A stretch of DNA of 64,000 nucleotides, taken from Euptelea pleiosperma. Taxonomy: Eukaryota; Streptophyta; Magnoliopsida; Ranunculales; Eupteleaceae. The DNA is taken from positions 15,742,138 through 15,806,137 of the forward strand of contig CM068544.1 of NCBI GenBank assembly GCA_035048495.1, written 5' to 3'. Position numbers and translations under genes: made by a program. Positions 21,204 through 32,987 of the stretch are shown here, in pieces. Position 1 is the stretch's first letter, and each line of letters begins with the position of its first letter. The notes beneath the pieces were generated by a model. It was not told the origin of the DNA, ran no database searches, and worked only from the letters and a program-made list of their open reading frames with translations.

Positions 21204-21369
21204 GGTCCTCTTAGACCTCTGAAAAATACCAATTTAAGTATTTATACTTCCAAATGATACCAAAATAGCAGGGAGTCATCTAGGGTTAATTTTGATCCAT
21301 TGGCATACGCGCGGTGTACCCTTATATGTACGCAAATTTTCACAACACGAGATTCTTGATAGTTGAATG

Positions 21370-23782
21370 TGTCACGCCCCGAATCCGGGCACCCAAATCG
21401 AATCCGAATGCCTATGGATCAGCCCGTTTACCCAAGATCCAAGGTGTGATAAAAAATAAAATACTCCAAAAAATGAATAAAACAACAAGAATCACCATCG
21501 TGATTGATGGATAATAGCTCAATTCTAGTAATCAAAATAATATGGAAGTGTAAACAAGTTATTACGATGAAATAATCAAAGTCAAAATCAAAGTCAAACT
21601 TTTAATATTTGTCAAAATCACTAATTATGGTCTCTATAATTACCTAATATTTATATCAAACATCTGTTGTGAAAGCACTTAAGTCAAAACACTCATTTAA
21701 GATAGTTTTAAAATTTATTTTCGCGGTTGTAAGAAAAACGGTCAACTTTTGGTCAAAATTCAAAGTATGTTGAAAACTTATTTTCTTCAAAGATTTTATT
21801 CTAAAAATCATAAGAGACAACTTTAACAAATGCACTTTGGCCAAACATAACGTTTTATAGTTCTTTTAGTGGTTTTACAATTATTTGCAATTTTATAAAA
21901 GTGACCGACAAAACTCAGTCGGTTAATTTTTTTCTAACTTAATCGTATGATTCGAGGGTCAATTTAAAACGGTATCCAACAAGTGATATATGCATTTAAT
22001 AGTGCTCAAAATGTAAATTAAAATATTTCAATAAATCACAACATGAAGAAATCATTTTTGAACATCCATAAATTTTAAGAAAAATAAAACAAAATAATCT
22101 TTATCCTCAAACTCTGTCTCGTCCATGATGTCTTCCCTGTTAATGGTTTATCTTCATCTTCTTTTATGAAATCTAAAATTTTGTTCGGTATAAACTGTGA
22201 GCTTTCGCCCAGTACATTCTACAGGATAATCGCATGTTTATAATTCATGTAATTTAAACACATGCATAGATTAAGATCACATGGGATACATGATCAAATA
22301 TATAAAAATATGATGAAGATGATGATGATGATGATTCAATTAAATAAACCCAAAAAATTTATTTCACACATTCTTTTTTTTTTTTTCACAAGTCCAATCC
22401 GTAGGTTCTTCTACAGGGGTTTGGGGTCTTTCACCCTAGGGCAATGAGCCCTTGTTAATTCTTTAGATTTCCCTTGGGTCGCAGATCTTATGCGCACTCT
22501 CAGCTAAATCAAATCCTTTGGGCCGCAGAGCCTATGCGCACTCCCGACTAATTCAAACCTTTGAGCCGCAGAATCTATGCGTATTCCCGACTAAGTCAAA
22601 CCTTCAGGCCGCAGAACCTATGCGCACTCTCGTCTAATACATACTTCTGGGCCGCAGAGCCTATGCGCACTCCCGTCTAATACCCAACCCAAATGAGAAT
22701 GCTTCATTATGATAATGAATAATATAATCATTTAGCAAGATAATCAAAAGCACAAGCCACGAAGATCTAAACTCGTAAAATCATATAACAAGAATTTAAA
22801 ATAAATGAATCACAAATTAGAAGAGAATATTCATACCTATCTAGTTCTAGAACTTAGAACTAGAACCTCCACCACCAAGAACAAGAAGAACTCTAGAGAG
22901 TTTAGAGAGCAAGAAAGAGCTCAAGAGAATTGGTGAATTGATATGAGTGTGGGGAGTCCTATTTATAATAGTTAATGAGGAAAAACTTCAAAATATAAGT
23001 TTTATAGTTTTAGCAAGTATATTTAAAATTTTCTACTTTTTTTAAAAAGATTCTTTAAAGAGACTTTATTTTCATTAATTTTCGTAACATTAAAAATGGT
23101 GATTTTTATAACCCATTAAATGGCTTATTTTAAGATGGGTATGGGCTAAAAATGGGCCTATGGTTATCAAGTAGGCTTTAAATAAGATTGTTTTGGGGCC
23201 TAAAAGATCTCTAAATTAGCCCGAAAGGCCTGCCCAAATAAATAAACTCAATCAACATGCAAACAAGCAATAATAACAAAACTTACAAGCGATTACTCAT
23301 TAAATTTATAAAAGACAATAAAAATTATTTAAAATATTTTTAATTTAAAGTTCTTTTAAAATTAGATTTTTTTGTAAAATATCAAAATGTGATTAGAATC
23401 TCAAATGCCCCAATGGTGACAACGTGTTAATTAAAAATGCCAAGGTGGCATTCGTCATTTAAAAACATTATTATTTTTTTAAAATTATTTATTTAAAATT
23501 TATATCTTAGTTAATTAAGTTGGTTATCCAGTACATAGAATGTCTCTACATTACTACGATACAAGTACAATTATATGAAAATCGATTCTAGTGTTATTAA
23601 AATAAAATTCCCTACGTGTCATGATATAAATGTTCTAACTAAGTTCTCAAATTTATTTCTACGTGACATTATAGTATGTTGTAAATAAAGAATAAAGTTT
23701 AAAAAAATTCAAGATGCCAATTTGTTACCATTTTATAGTTAATTTACACTAATACCCCTGAATAAAAGTTCAGGGTATTACA
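21370..23782 (+). mobile_element. S-family gypsy-type solo LTR
   Basis: Begins TGTCACGCCCCGAATCC and ends TTCAGGGTATTACA. The flanks are GAATG (21365-21369) and GAATA (23783-23787), a duplication with one mismatch. The host LTR-G reads on across it. Ends match the larger S LTR at 46540-50172 (opposite strand). Gypsy assignment rests on the LTR type only, since no coding region is present. Confidence 0.85.
22476..22690 (+). repeat. five-copy 43-bp tandem in S LTR
   Basis: Units start at about 22476, 22520, 22563, 22606 and 22649 with core GGCCGCAGAGCCTATGCGCA, then CTCCCGACTAA. It is locally GC-rich within an AT-rich LTR. Confidence 0.9.
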
Positions 23783-24023
23783 GAATATTTGTAGAGTGAG
23801 AACGTACTTTCGATTATTTGCTTTAAATCTTCATGGTTGAGCTTTGACTCTGTCTTTAGTTGGGCTTCAACACTTTGGTTGTTGTTATTCATCTTTAAGT
23901 CTTCTTTGAGTTGATGAAGTCCACTTGATCTTCAATGTTTCAATCTTCAGCAAACTTCTAACTTAACAATATAATTATACAGTAGAGCTAAAGGTTCCTG
24001 GAATTGACAACCGAGACTTTTCA
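23783..24023 (-). mobile_element. LTR-G, reverse copy, 5' end
   Basis: On the minus strand it starts TGAAAAGTCTCGGTTGTC at 24023 and contains one copy of the unit that is duplicated in the forward LTR-G. The join across the S solo LTR (23783 to 21369) restores the order seen in the forward copy. Confidence 0.8.
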
Positions 24024-24035
24024 ATCTCCCCCTTT
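24024..24035 (-). other. polypurine tract next to reverse LTR-G
   Basis: CAAAGGGGGAGAT on the minus strand immediately before the LTR start. This marks the reverse LTR-G as a 3' LTR of a minus-strand copia element. Confidence 0.75.
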
Positions 24036-24803
24036 GTCAATGATAAGATAAAAATAAATAACTACCCAATTATATTACAAGTTTTGCGCAAATAATCAAT
24101 AACACCCCATAAGTCCAAAAATCACTCAATAATTAAATGATCAGAAGGAGATCAAGGGACAATAACAGAAGCTCGCAAATATTGCCAAAATTCCTGTAAC
24201 CTATTGCTACAACAATATCAACTTGAGAAAATAATCTTAGACAAAAACTTCTCATTAGTACATTTGTCCAATAATACTAAAAACGTATTCTCAGTCTATT
24301 AGTCCAATATTCCTAAAAGGTAACAAGAATAAAGATTTTATGATAAGTTGTTTATTTAAACCAATAGGTAGCAACAATACCAATAAATATTTCCACAAAT
24401 ATTATTGATCATCTCATATCATATTTCATACCAACTATACCAATATAATTGATTTCTCCCCCTTTTATCATACATTGACAAAGGGAAGAATTCCAACCTA
24501 AGATGGTAAAGAATATTATAATTTGGCAATATATCATCAAACAGATAAAAAAATAATCCCATCACAAATAATATATCAAACAACCATACCATCCAAATAG
24601 ATAAAAATGGTCATCAAACGATCCAAATATCCAATAAGACAAATATCTCAAGGTCACAAATGTTGACCATCAAAGTACAAAAAAAATACTAAAGTATCAA
24701 ATAAAACAGACCAATAGTATCACATAATACATCCCAAAAGAAACTGTACTACTGATCTAAAAAGAGAGCATAATGCTATAATCCTAGTCTTCGTCCTCAT
24801 CGG
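24036..24803 (-). other. 3' internal non-coding remnant of the LTR-G element
   Basis: AT-rich, with a second G-rich tract on the minus strand near 24465 (AAAAGGGGGAGAAATC). No coding domain is visible. It is cut at 24803 by a T2 LTR, so the element's coding part is missing from the window. Confidence 0.55.
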
Positions 24804-27285
24804 TGATATTCGCTCAAAAGTGCTTATTTTAAGTAATTATTCTCTTAGCGTTATCGCAATCTCCTACGTAAAATTGCCATTTTTATCGACTTTTCTACGT
24901 AAGAGTTTCTTCTGTTAGGCAGAACACACTTTTCTGGACAAAATAGTGTATTTGCATGAATTAAACATATTTTTAAAAGTCGAGATATAAAGCCGTTCTG
25001 ATTACGCGCTCTTTCTATCGCAAGAAACCCGATTGGACAATTTTAGTGAATGTGGGCCCACAATTGACTGCCAAAGCCTTTGATCAAAGCATAAAGAGCC
25101 AGTGGACTTAGACAAGAAGATATAGGCCAAGAGCAGGAAGAGCCAGAGAGTCAAAAAAGCCTGAGAGAAAATCAAGAGAGAATGAGAGCCAAGCATCCCG
25201 AGAAGAGATTAAAGAGAATAATGCTCAATCAACTAACACAAGATGAAGACTTGACCAGTTGGTAAAGCTTGCAGAAGACCAAGTCAAAGACCAGGATTCA
25301 AGACCCTCTACTAGCATTTTCTCTGTATTTTTATAATAATTTTTCTCTCCTCTCTCTAAACCCTCATTCTCTCTCTACTCTCAAATCTCAATCATCTACT
25401 CCTCTCCCTTCGCAATCACTAGATCCTACGGCTAACCTTGGCAGATCTCCACTATCCGATGGTCCTGTCGATCATCATCATCTAACTCCACTGTCTGATC
25501 GCTAGCAAATCTTCCACCCTATCATCCGATCTCTTCGATCGTCATCGATCTTACCATCTCATGTCTCCTACGCACAATCTACCAGATCAACCATTCGATC
25601 GATAGGGCCCATGTTGATATACGGCGATCTTAGCATGCACAAGTGGCGAGTCTAGCAAATGCATTAAAATATTGATTTAATTTGTCAAAATAAAAAAAGA
25701 TTTTCTTTAAAAGACACTTGGAAAGATATTGTGTTTTGAAGGAGATTTTCTTTAACTTCCCAAAAATGATGGATATAAGAGGAGATTTTCGAATAAAAAT
25801 TGGAAAGATGGTTTTTGAAGGAAAATATTCCTAAACGAGGTGGATGCACGTGGGTCAACATGTGAAGGAAGTGGTTTTGCCTTTTGTAAAGAAAATGTTT
25901 TTTTTTGGGAAGTCAAAATGAACAGTTAGATCACAAGGTGCTGGATGTAGAATAAAAAGATGCCTAGGCATTTTGATCGCGGCACTTTCTAAGAAAATAA
26001 TATAGGATTGATTTTTCCTTAATGAAGTTTTCAAAATGAAGAAAATAAGGCAAGAGGTAGTCAATGTGTAGATATTTTGGGATGATACCTTTCCAAATGG
26101 AAGGCTGGATGTCCCATACAAAATCTCTAAAAAACCCTAGCCGTTGGTAAGTTATTTCTCTGTATTCTTTGATTCTCTTCAACCCTAGCCGCCCTCTCCA
26201 CTTCGGGCTCTCGATCTCTAAGCCGTTACCCCCCACAAAAGAAAAAGACGTTTTTCTTTCCCTTCTTCCTCCTTTTCTTCTTCTTTCTCTTCTTCTTCCT
26301 CATCTTCTCGCCGGACTGGTGCACCACCACCGGTGTCGCTCTTCTCCTTCAACCACTGCTAACACCGTTATAATCACTAGGACGTGATCCCTTCACAAAT
26401 CAGCACCGTCCCATCTCATCCTCCCTTCTCCAATCTCTAATCTCCACAACGTTCTTGGAGTTGCAGCCTGCAACTCCTTGGCGTTCATATCTTCTCGCTC
26501 CTCCTCCACGCAGCATCTACAATAGCCACCAACCTGGTTCGCCTTAGCCATCATCGCTTGCATATCCAGTCGGCGGCTCATCTTGGAGATACCACCACAG
26601 GAAATTTCGGGTAAGCTCTTCCATCCCCTCTCTTCTTCTTTCTCTCTCACGGTCTTGAAAATCGTTGCACCCACCAACTACTTTATGGGTAGTTAGCGCC
26701 TCTCCTCTCCACCATCTCACACTACCTCCTTCAGCGCTCCTCCCCTTGACGCCTGCAACTAGCAGGCTAGTCCATCTCCTCTTCTCACGCCGACTTGCGA
26801 AACCATTTGAGCAGTCCCTTCACCAAGCCTTTCTCCTTTCTTTGCTGTCCTCCACCATTGAAAAACTAGCCTGTACTCCCTCTTCTCGAAGTGTGCACCA
26901 GTGCACAATGTGTGCCTCACCATTGCCCAATCACCCCTTCACTTCATGGCCGAATACTCCAAGGTAAGACAAGGTGGTTATCTCTATCTCTCTCTCTAAA
27001 CCTCCAGTTCGCTCTCTTTTTCACTTTCTCTCTCTATCTCTTTCACTCTCTATAGGTTTAATATTCTCTCTCTAAAATTCTCTTCTTTCTCTCTAGCTAG
27101 TTTTCTCTTACTTGTTTTCCCTTTGTTATGTTAGCAATAATGCAAGCTCAATAGTTTTGTAAGTTGATTTGTTATTTTTAATGAAGAAGTTTTAGTTTGG
27201 CAACTTGTTATTAATTTTGTCTCTAGTTTGAAGAGTAGTTCTCTTAAATTCTCTCTCTAAAACTATCATGTTTTAAAGCGAACCA
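24804..27285 (+). mobile_element. T2 LTR, 3'-truncated
   Basis: Begins TGATATTCGCTCAAAAG, with the family-specific ACGTA words at 24870-24930. It contains the dyad with GGAGTTGCAG/CTGCAACTCC at 26457-26477 and CT-rich stretches. It loses similarity near ATGTTTTAAAGCG (27283), so the last roughly 300 bp and the TTTCA end are absent. The left flank is ATCGG; no matching duplication is visible. Confidence 0.75.
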
Positions 27286-27344
27286 CCGTGTAATAAGGAA
27301 TTAAAACTGACAAATAATATACAGAGAAAAATGAGAATGGTGGG

Positions 27345-29860
27345 AGAGATGAGAATGGTGAGTGGATTTAAAACATCTTTGAAATGAGATCCAGAGAACA
27401 CTAAACTAACCAAAATCAAATTGCATTAATCAAAGTGATGCTTACATGAACTGAAATAACAAAAATAAAGAAAGCAAATAAATCTATTCTAGAAAATATT
27501 TAAGAAAGCATGTAAAGGGTTGAGAAAAGAAGGGGTATGGGAAAGAAACATCCATAGAGTTCTTGGAGCTAAAGGCGCTACCAATCAAGAAGACGATCGT
27601 CCAAGATTTGATGGATGCTTTCAACTGAGAGAGGGATTTTGACAGAGAAGCATCCCATGATCTTTGGAGCAAAGGCGCTACTGATCAAGAATAGGATTGT
27701 CCAAAAATCATGGAATGCCACTCAATTTTGGTAATAGAAAAGAGAAAGTAAAGAGAAAAAGTGAGAATCACATCGGAGCTTACCTGCCGACAAGGTAGAT
27801 GTGAATTGGCCTATGATGAAATGATGATGTGCCATGAAAAACTCACATTTTGCACTTACCGAGAGGAGTCGGCCAAGTGAAGAGGCAATCGGCCTGAGGA
27901 TTCTAAAGAGAGAATCTAGAGAGAGAAAGTTACTAACTCTATAGATAGAACATGTTTCTAGAGAGAGAAAGTTATTAACCCTAGAGAAAACATGTTTCTA
28001 GAGAGAGAAACTCATGGTAATAAAGAAGAAGAAGAAGAGAGAGAAAGTAGAAAATTTAGAAAGAGAAAGTGAGAGAAGGGGTTCTAAAGGGAGAAAGATA
28101 GCTTAGAGAGATAAAAAGGTAAAAGAGAAAATAAAGAAGAGAGAGAAATGCCTTGGAAGAACTTACCAGAATGAAGATCGCATGGGGAAAGATGAAGTGC
28201 ATTGGCCAAGATTGACTATTGAAGAGATCGGTAATGAGAAAGTTGATCAGAGAAATGGCAGCTTGGAATGCTTCCATGTGGAGGGTGTTCGGCCAAGTGT
28301 GGCCCGACATGGTGAGATGATGATGCAAGGATGGGCTCAGGATGAGCCAGCGCAAATGAAGGGGCGGCAAGGGGCAAGCACCACAAATTGCTATTGGTGT
28401 AACACAGCAGGTCATGAAAGGAGGAACCCTTCCACATGCAACCACGGAAAGATGAATAGTATGGAGAGGACGGTGCTGGCCAGTGGTTGTTGTGCGTGTG
28501 TCCCTCGAGCTAACGGTCTCAAAGAGGAGTCCATGAGGAGTAATGTACACTGGTGGTTGGTGCTTGCTGTGGAAGAAGTAGAAGCATGGTTGCTGGTCGG
28601 GATATGGATTAATGGTTGAACATCAAGGAAGCGCTAATGATGGAGCAACCCGTGGAGCTTGCATGGAGGTGTGTCCTTGTGGTGGCTGAGGAGTAAGGTT
28701 CGGCCATGATAAGATCAGAGTTTCAGATGGTGATGGTGATACTTGATAGTAGACTTGCTGGTGGTGTGCAGCAAGCAGGTGGAGAGGTGATCGGCCGGTA
28801 TTCTTGGAGGGAGACAACCCGACGGTGGTGCAATGGAGTTGTAGATCTACAACTCCGTTTGTTATGGAGGTGATAACGGCAGGAGGAGGAGCCACTGATT
28901 CGTGGTGTACTTTTAGAGGTGGAGAGATGGAAGAACCACAAGCACCAGCAGGTGAGGACGTTGATGGAGGTTTTTCACGCTGGAGGTTTATGCGTAGAAA
29001 GGAGGCACTACCAAGGAGGAGGTGTGCTTGCAGGTGGAGGAGAGAGCTGTGATGATGAAGGAGGAGGAGCCGAACGGAGCTGCAGGAATGGTGTACAGAT
29101 GTTTCATGGGCTGGGAGGATCAAATCCTCAAGAAAGAACTAGCTGGTGGAGTGGACATGCAGGTCGTTGCTGGCTGTGCATGGCTTGGAGGGCTAACGGC
29201 CTGCTCTCTTGCAGACCATGAAGACGGTGGTGGTACGCTTGCTTGCTATCTAGTGGCTTTGGAGTCAGACTTGAAAGTTGCTAGTTGTGCTGGTTCTGCA
29301 GCCAAGAAGAAGATGGAGGAAGGGACGCTGCAGGTGGAGGAAGCCATGGAGGGATCTTGCAATGGGGCAGTAAGAGGGTGCGTGGAGTTGCAGGTCTGCA
29401 ACTCCTCCTGTGATGGAGTTGCAGACGGTGGAGGAGATGGCCAGGGGGACATGCTGAAGAGAAGCACGGCAAGGAGATGGAAGTGTGGTCAGTTTCCATG
29501 GTGGAAACAACGGTCCTGTACAAGAGAAGGTGTTGCAAGTGTGAGAATAGTTGCAGGTCTGCAACTCTCTCACGGTGGTGATAGACGAGAAGGGATCGTT
29601 GCTGACCGAAGGAGTTGCTTTGTGCAACGTTAGATTCAGGAATGAGAGATAGATGAATGATAGTTCTTGTCGGGGAGATGTTTTAGAGAGTGAGAGAGAG
29701 ATGGGGGTCGTGATAGAGTCGTGGGAGAGAGATGTAGGTGAGTTGGTTAGAGAGAGTTACATGAGAGATAGGGGAAAAGATGGGAAAATCATGGAATGAA
29801 GAGAGAGAAACGGTCAAGGAAGACCGATTCTATCACCTTTGGACCAATTCTCTCAAATAA
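27345..29860 (-). mobile_element. T2-type LTR, truncated at both ends, opposite orientation
   Basis: GA-rich on the plus strand, with GAGAATGGTG near 27350 corresponding to CACCATTCTC of other T2 LTRs, and near-palindromes at 28835-28856, 29384-29405 and 29550-29565. Neither TGAAA nor the TGATATTCGC end is present. The long apparent ORFs here (28182-28619, 29022-29633) follow from this composition. Confidence 0.6.
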
Positions 29861-31039
29861 AAATTACTTTATATGATACTATATGTATATCTAGAAACAA
29901 TACGTTCAAATCGAGTTCACGTGGCAGTCCAAAACGATAATATACAATTTTATACAATGTAGCGCGATGCACTGAATCGAGGGCAACATCCACCATATTT
30001 TGCACAAACAAATGCACATAATGTGTTTTTGCACGCGATTTGTTGAATCAGTCCAAATGACTAACATTCGAATTCACGCAAATTGAACGTGTGCGGATTC
30101 TGAATCGCGCATGTCCAGAAACACGTGTGAAAAACAAACACAACCTTAATCTATCACATTTACATTCATTTGGATTATAGGAAAAATGTATCAAATCCAA
30201 CATTTTATCCATAGTTAACAAAAGATATCTTATATAGGGCTCACAGATTGGTGGGCCCTATGCTTCCGTAGATGTTATACTTACGTAGAAGTCATGTGGC
30301 CGCTTTAGTTGTACCTATTATGGTAGCATTTATAGATAGCGTTTTGCAGGCCTCACAATGGTATGTGTTGTCATTGTATTTTTTGTTCTGTAGAAAGAAC
30401 TCAAACCATGATATATGGGTCACAACTTACAACTAAAGGTTAACCATTGGTAAACTATATCATGCAATTACATTCAAAATCTTTCTGGAACATTACGTTT
30501 CCCTTAATTGCATGTTAAGGACCTTAATGATGAGTTGAAAGATCGGCAATTTCCAACTGACTTAAACATGGGTAGCTTTTGTGTAGAAACAATGGAAAGT
30601 TTGGAAACCCCTGCCAAAAGCTAATATGTTCAAGATGTAGAGGCGTAGTAGCAACTCATAAGTAACAAAAAAAGCTAGTGGGTAAATATATTGTAGCATG
30701 CTACTTGGTATAAAATTGTCATCCAAAAGAGGATGATATATCCTAGAAATGGATTCAATCCAGTAATGGATGGAATGACGTGTACCTTCTATGGATGATA
30801 GGAAAATATACACAAAAGAATACAAATGTACACGTGTAAACATTATTCAAATAAGTGATTGACCGTGATCAATTTTCAAGAGATACATACATGTGGACCA
30901 TAGAGTAGATATGTTTGGTTTGCTTGACCACACAACAAACCACACTCAATGACCAAAACTGGCCACATTGAGCTCATTAATACTCACATTTGAACACCAA
31001 ACCACATTGAGCATTTGATAATGGATGTAAGTGTGTGAA
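29861..31039. other. unassigned AT-rich stretch
   Basis: No gene, LTR edge or tandem array is recognised. A short direct repeat (CCACATTGAGC at about 30964 and 31006) is the only structure noticed. Confidence 0.5.
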
Positions 31040-31256
31040 CACCGAACCACTATAAATCTTGTGTTGTGTTTTTCTTTTGTGTATCTTTGTATTCTCTGTC
31101 GCTTCATGTGATTGTCTCATCAAGATATTATTTCTCTTGAATCATATGAAACTACAACGAATTGGATTTTGAACAGGACTTGATTAATAATCTGCTATTA
31201 ATTTTTAAGTAATCGAACATTGTCCTATTCACCCCCATCTAGGACTTTCATAGTGG
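31040..31256 (+). mobile_element. copia LTR 3'-end remnant
   Basis: The phrase TTGTCCTATTCACCCCCATCTAGGACTTTCA is typical of the last bases of plant copia LTRs and also ends LTR-G (minus strand at 13930). The DNA after it, TAGTGGTTAATAGG, does not match a primer site. Confidence 0.5.
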
Positions 31257-31520
31257 TTAATAGGAAATTTCATAGGATTCAAGCATAACCAAAACTCTGC
31301 ATCTACTTCTTGATAAGTATACTCCTTGTGTTGTCAATACCAAAATAACCATGGGTATTTATGTAATCTCCATTTAGTCAACAACGGGGAGTTGGAGAGT
31401 AGGACTCGATGATTTCAAGATTGGTTATAAGGCGATCTCCGATATGCAGCAGGGACTAGAGTTCATGGACTTGGAAAAACCATCAAAAGTATACTTAGAC
31501 AAAATTGGAGCCCCCTATCA
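31257..31520. other. short unassigned stretch
   Basis: Nothing recognisable beyond possible internal copia sequence. The start of LTR-Y could not be fixed. Confidence 0.4.
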
Positions 31521-31569
31521 TGAGAAACCCCCATCAGTAGAAACCCTAAATGTGCAAAACTATTAGAGG

Positions 31570-31644
31570 GGTCGACCGAACTTGGAGATGGGGTGACTAG
31601 TGGGAAATGACCACCAATCGACCGGTCTGACAGGCCGGTCGACT
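31570..31644. promoter_or_regulatory. GTCGACC word pairs of LTR-Y
   Basis: Words start at 31570 and 31592 (22 bp) and at 31616 and 31637 (21 bp). CCGGTC/GACCGG palindromes lie within. They end about 50 bp upstream of the TATA box. Confidence 0.5.
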
Positions 31645-31694
31645 GGCTTCAAGTTTCCTTGAATTATGAGCATTCTCTCCCTCTCCCATTTAAC

Positions 31695-31702
31695 TATAAA
31701 TA
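31695..31702 (+). promoter_or_regulatory. TATA box of LTR-Y
   Basis: TATAAATA in AACTATAAATACC, followed by a pyrimidine-rich leader-like stretch. Confidence 0.55.
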
Positions 31703-31965
31703 CCGCTTACCCTTCATACTTACCAATTCACTCAGCCTTATCTTTAGTTCTTCTTCTTCTAGAGAATTATTCGTGCTCTCTTGTTTGCTTCGGTGGTTCT
31801 ACTTGCTACCCTTTTGTGGGAGATCGACTTTGGTGGTCTACGCTCTTCGGGCGTAGATTGACTAGGGTGATTGGTCTAAGCTGTGGTTCTATGTGGAAGC
31901 TGCACTTGAGCTTCAACAACATCGATGCTACATTCTTGATCAATTGTCGGGCGCAATTTGGCAAC

Positions 31966-32870
31966 ACATGAAGCTGGGAGCTGGTAATGTGTGTGCTTGT
32001 GTCATCTTTAGGGTTCCCAGGGTATGGGTAGTCTTCGTTAGTCCGTAATAGTGATAATGCGGTGTGTGTTGTCTCTTCTGAACAACCACAAACGTAATGG
32101 CATCCATTTCATACAGCAGAACTTGACTGAATTGTCCTTCACTAACATCCTCATTCTGAACAACCACAAATGTAACAGGGGGTTGATTGATTAATGTCGC
32201 TTCCAGTTCATCATTCCCCAAAAAGGTAATCTTAATCTAGTCATGCTGAATGGGTCCCTCAGCCTGTCACACTGAGGGATTGGAGAATGTCCAAAGTGCA
32301 TCCAACAGTTTCAAACATCGTTAAGTGGAGTCATCTTCTGCTCAAGCGGCCTCAAACGGAAGTAATCCAATTAATCCATTGATTAGTTCGTTATTATCTT
32401 TTGGCTTCTTGTTTTAAACAATGGAAAGAAGACCTCCAAATCTCAATAACATTAATAGGTTCATTAAAACGATGTGACAGAAACGTCTATACGGCAGGAG
32501 AACTCCATAACATTTTAGGTGCCAAATTCTTAACCGTTTTCCTACCCTAAATGGAATCCCTTGGACCCACAAAGGATAGGCTTGTTCTCTTGCTTTAGTC
32601 CATTCCCCTAAAAATGGGGAGTATGTCACTCAAGCATTAATCATGTCGTAATCCAGCATAGAGTCCTTAGAAGATGAACATCTACACGGTATAGTTCATT
32701 AGGGATTAACTTTTTACTAGTGTTGCACATGCTATCTGAACTTGAGATTCTGTATTTCTTTGATAAATCTAACATACACTGAAGAAAAACACTAAGTCAA
32801 ATTCTAAATGCATTTCAACAGAGTATAGCCTTATCACAATATAATAGAAGAATATCATTTTTCTGTCCCC
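31966..32870. other. unassigned stretch, possibly R/U5 of LTR-H on the minus strand
   Basis: Two minus-strand frames (31940-32221 and 32414-32629) are open but unrecognised. TTCTGAACAACCACAAA occurs twice 78 bp apart (32076 and 32154). A small hairpin CCCTCAG...CTGAGGG lies at 32256-32278. Position downstream of the LTR-H TATA box suggests LTR sequence, but no LTR end is seen. Confidence 0.35.
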
Positions 32871-32879
32871 AGAGTCCTC

Positions 32880-32887
32880 TATTTATA
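32880..32887 (-). promoter_or_regulatory. TATA box of LTR-H
   Basis: TATAAATA on the minus strand, 101 bp from the first hairpin word. Confidence 0.55.
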
Positions 32888-32987
32888 GAGTTTTAGGAAG
32901 GAGTCTGCACGTGTTGCAGACTCACCTTTATAAGGAAAAAATGATTAAAATAATGAAAAATTACAAACAATCTTAAAAAAGCAATTA

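Larger units (their letters stand above)
20283..21369 (-). mobile_element. LTR-G, reverse copy, middle part
   Basis: Continues the LTR-G at 13901-14423 across the T2 solo LTR. On the minus strand it holds the GGTCGACC array (20961-21203), a TATA box (about 20846-20853) and then an expanded tandem (20531-20755). It matches the forward copy at 4090-4551 and 10924-11100. Confidence 0.8.
31521..31965 (+). mobile_element. LTR-Y fragment (U3 and start of R/U5)
   Basis: Contains two pairs of GTCGACC-type words (31570-31644), a TATA box (31695-31702), and a CT-rich leader-like stretch. The arrangement resembles LTR-G but the sequence is otherwise different. Ends are not defined. Confidence 0.45.

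Noticed and set aside
28182..29633. Several ORFs of 100-200 codons on both strands
   Set aside because: They overlap one another in a GA-rich T2 LTR, show no domain, and follow from the low number of stop codons in such DNA.
31940..32221. 93-codon minus-strand ORF with TFVVVQ twice
   Set aside because: No homology recognised and it overlaps probable LTR sequence; kept only as a note under the unassigned stretch.
32256..32278. Hairpin CCCTCAG...CTGAGGG as a terminator or CACTA end
   Set aside because: A single 7-bp stem in unassigned DNA, without matching second end or target duplication.
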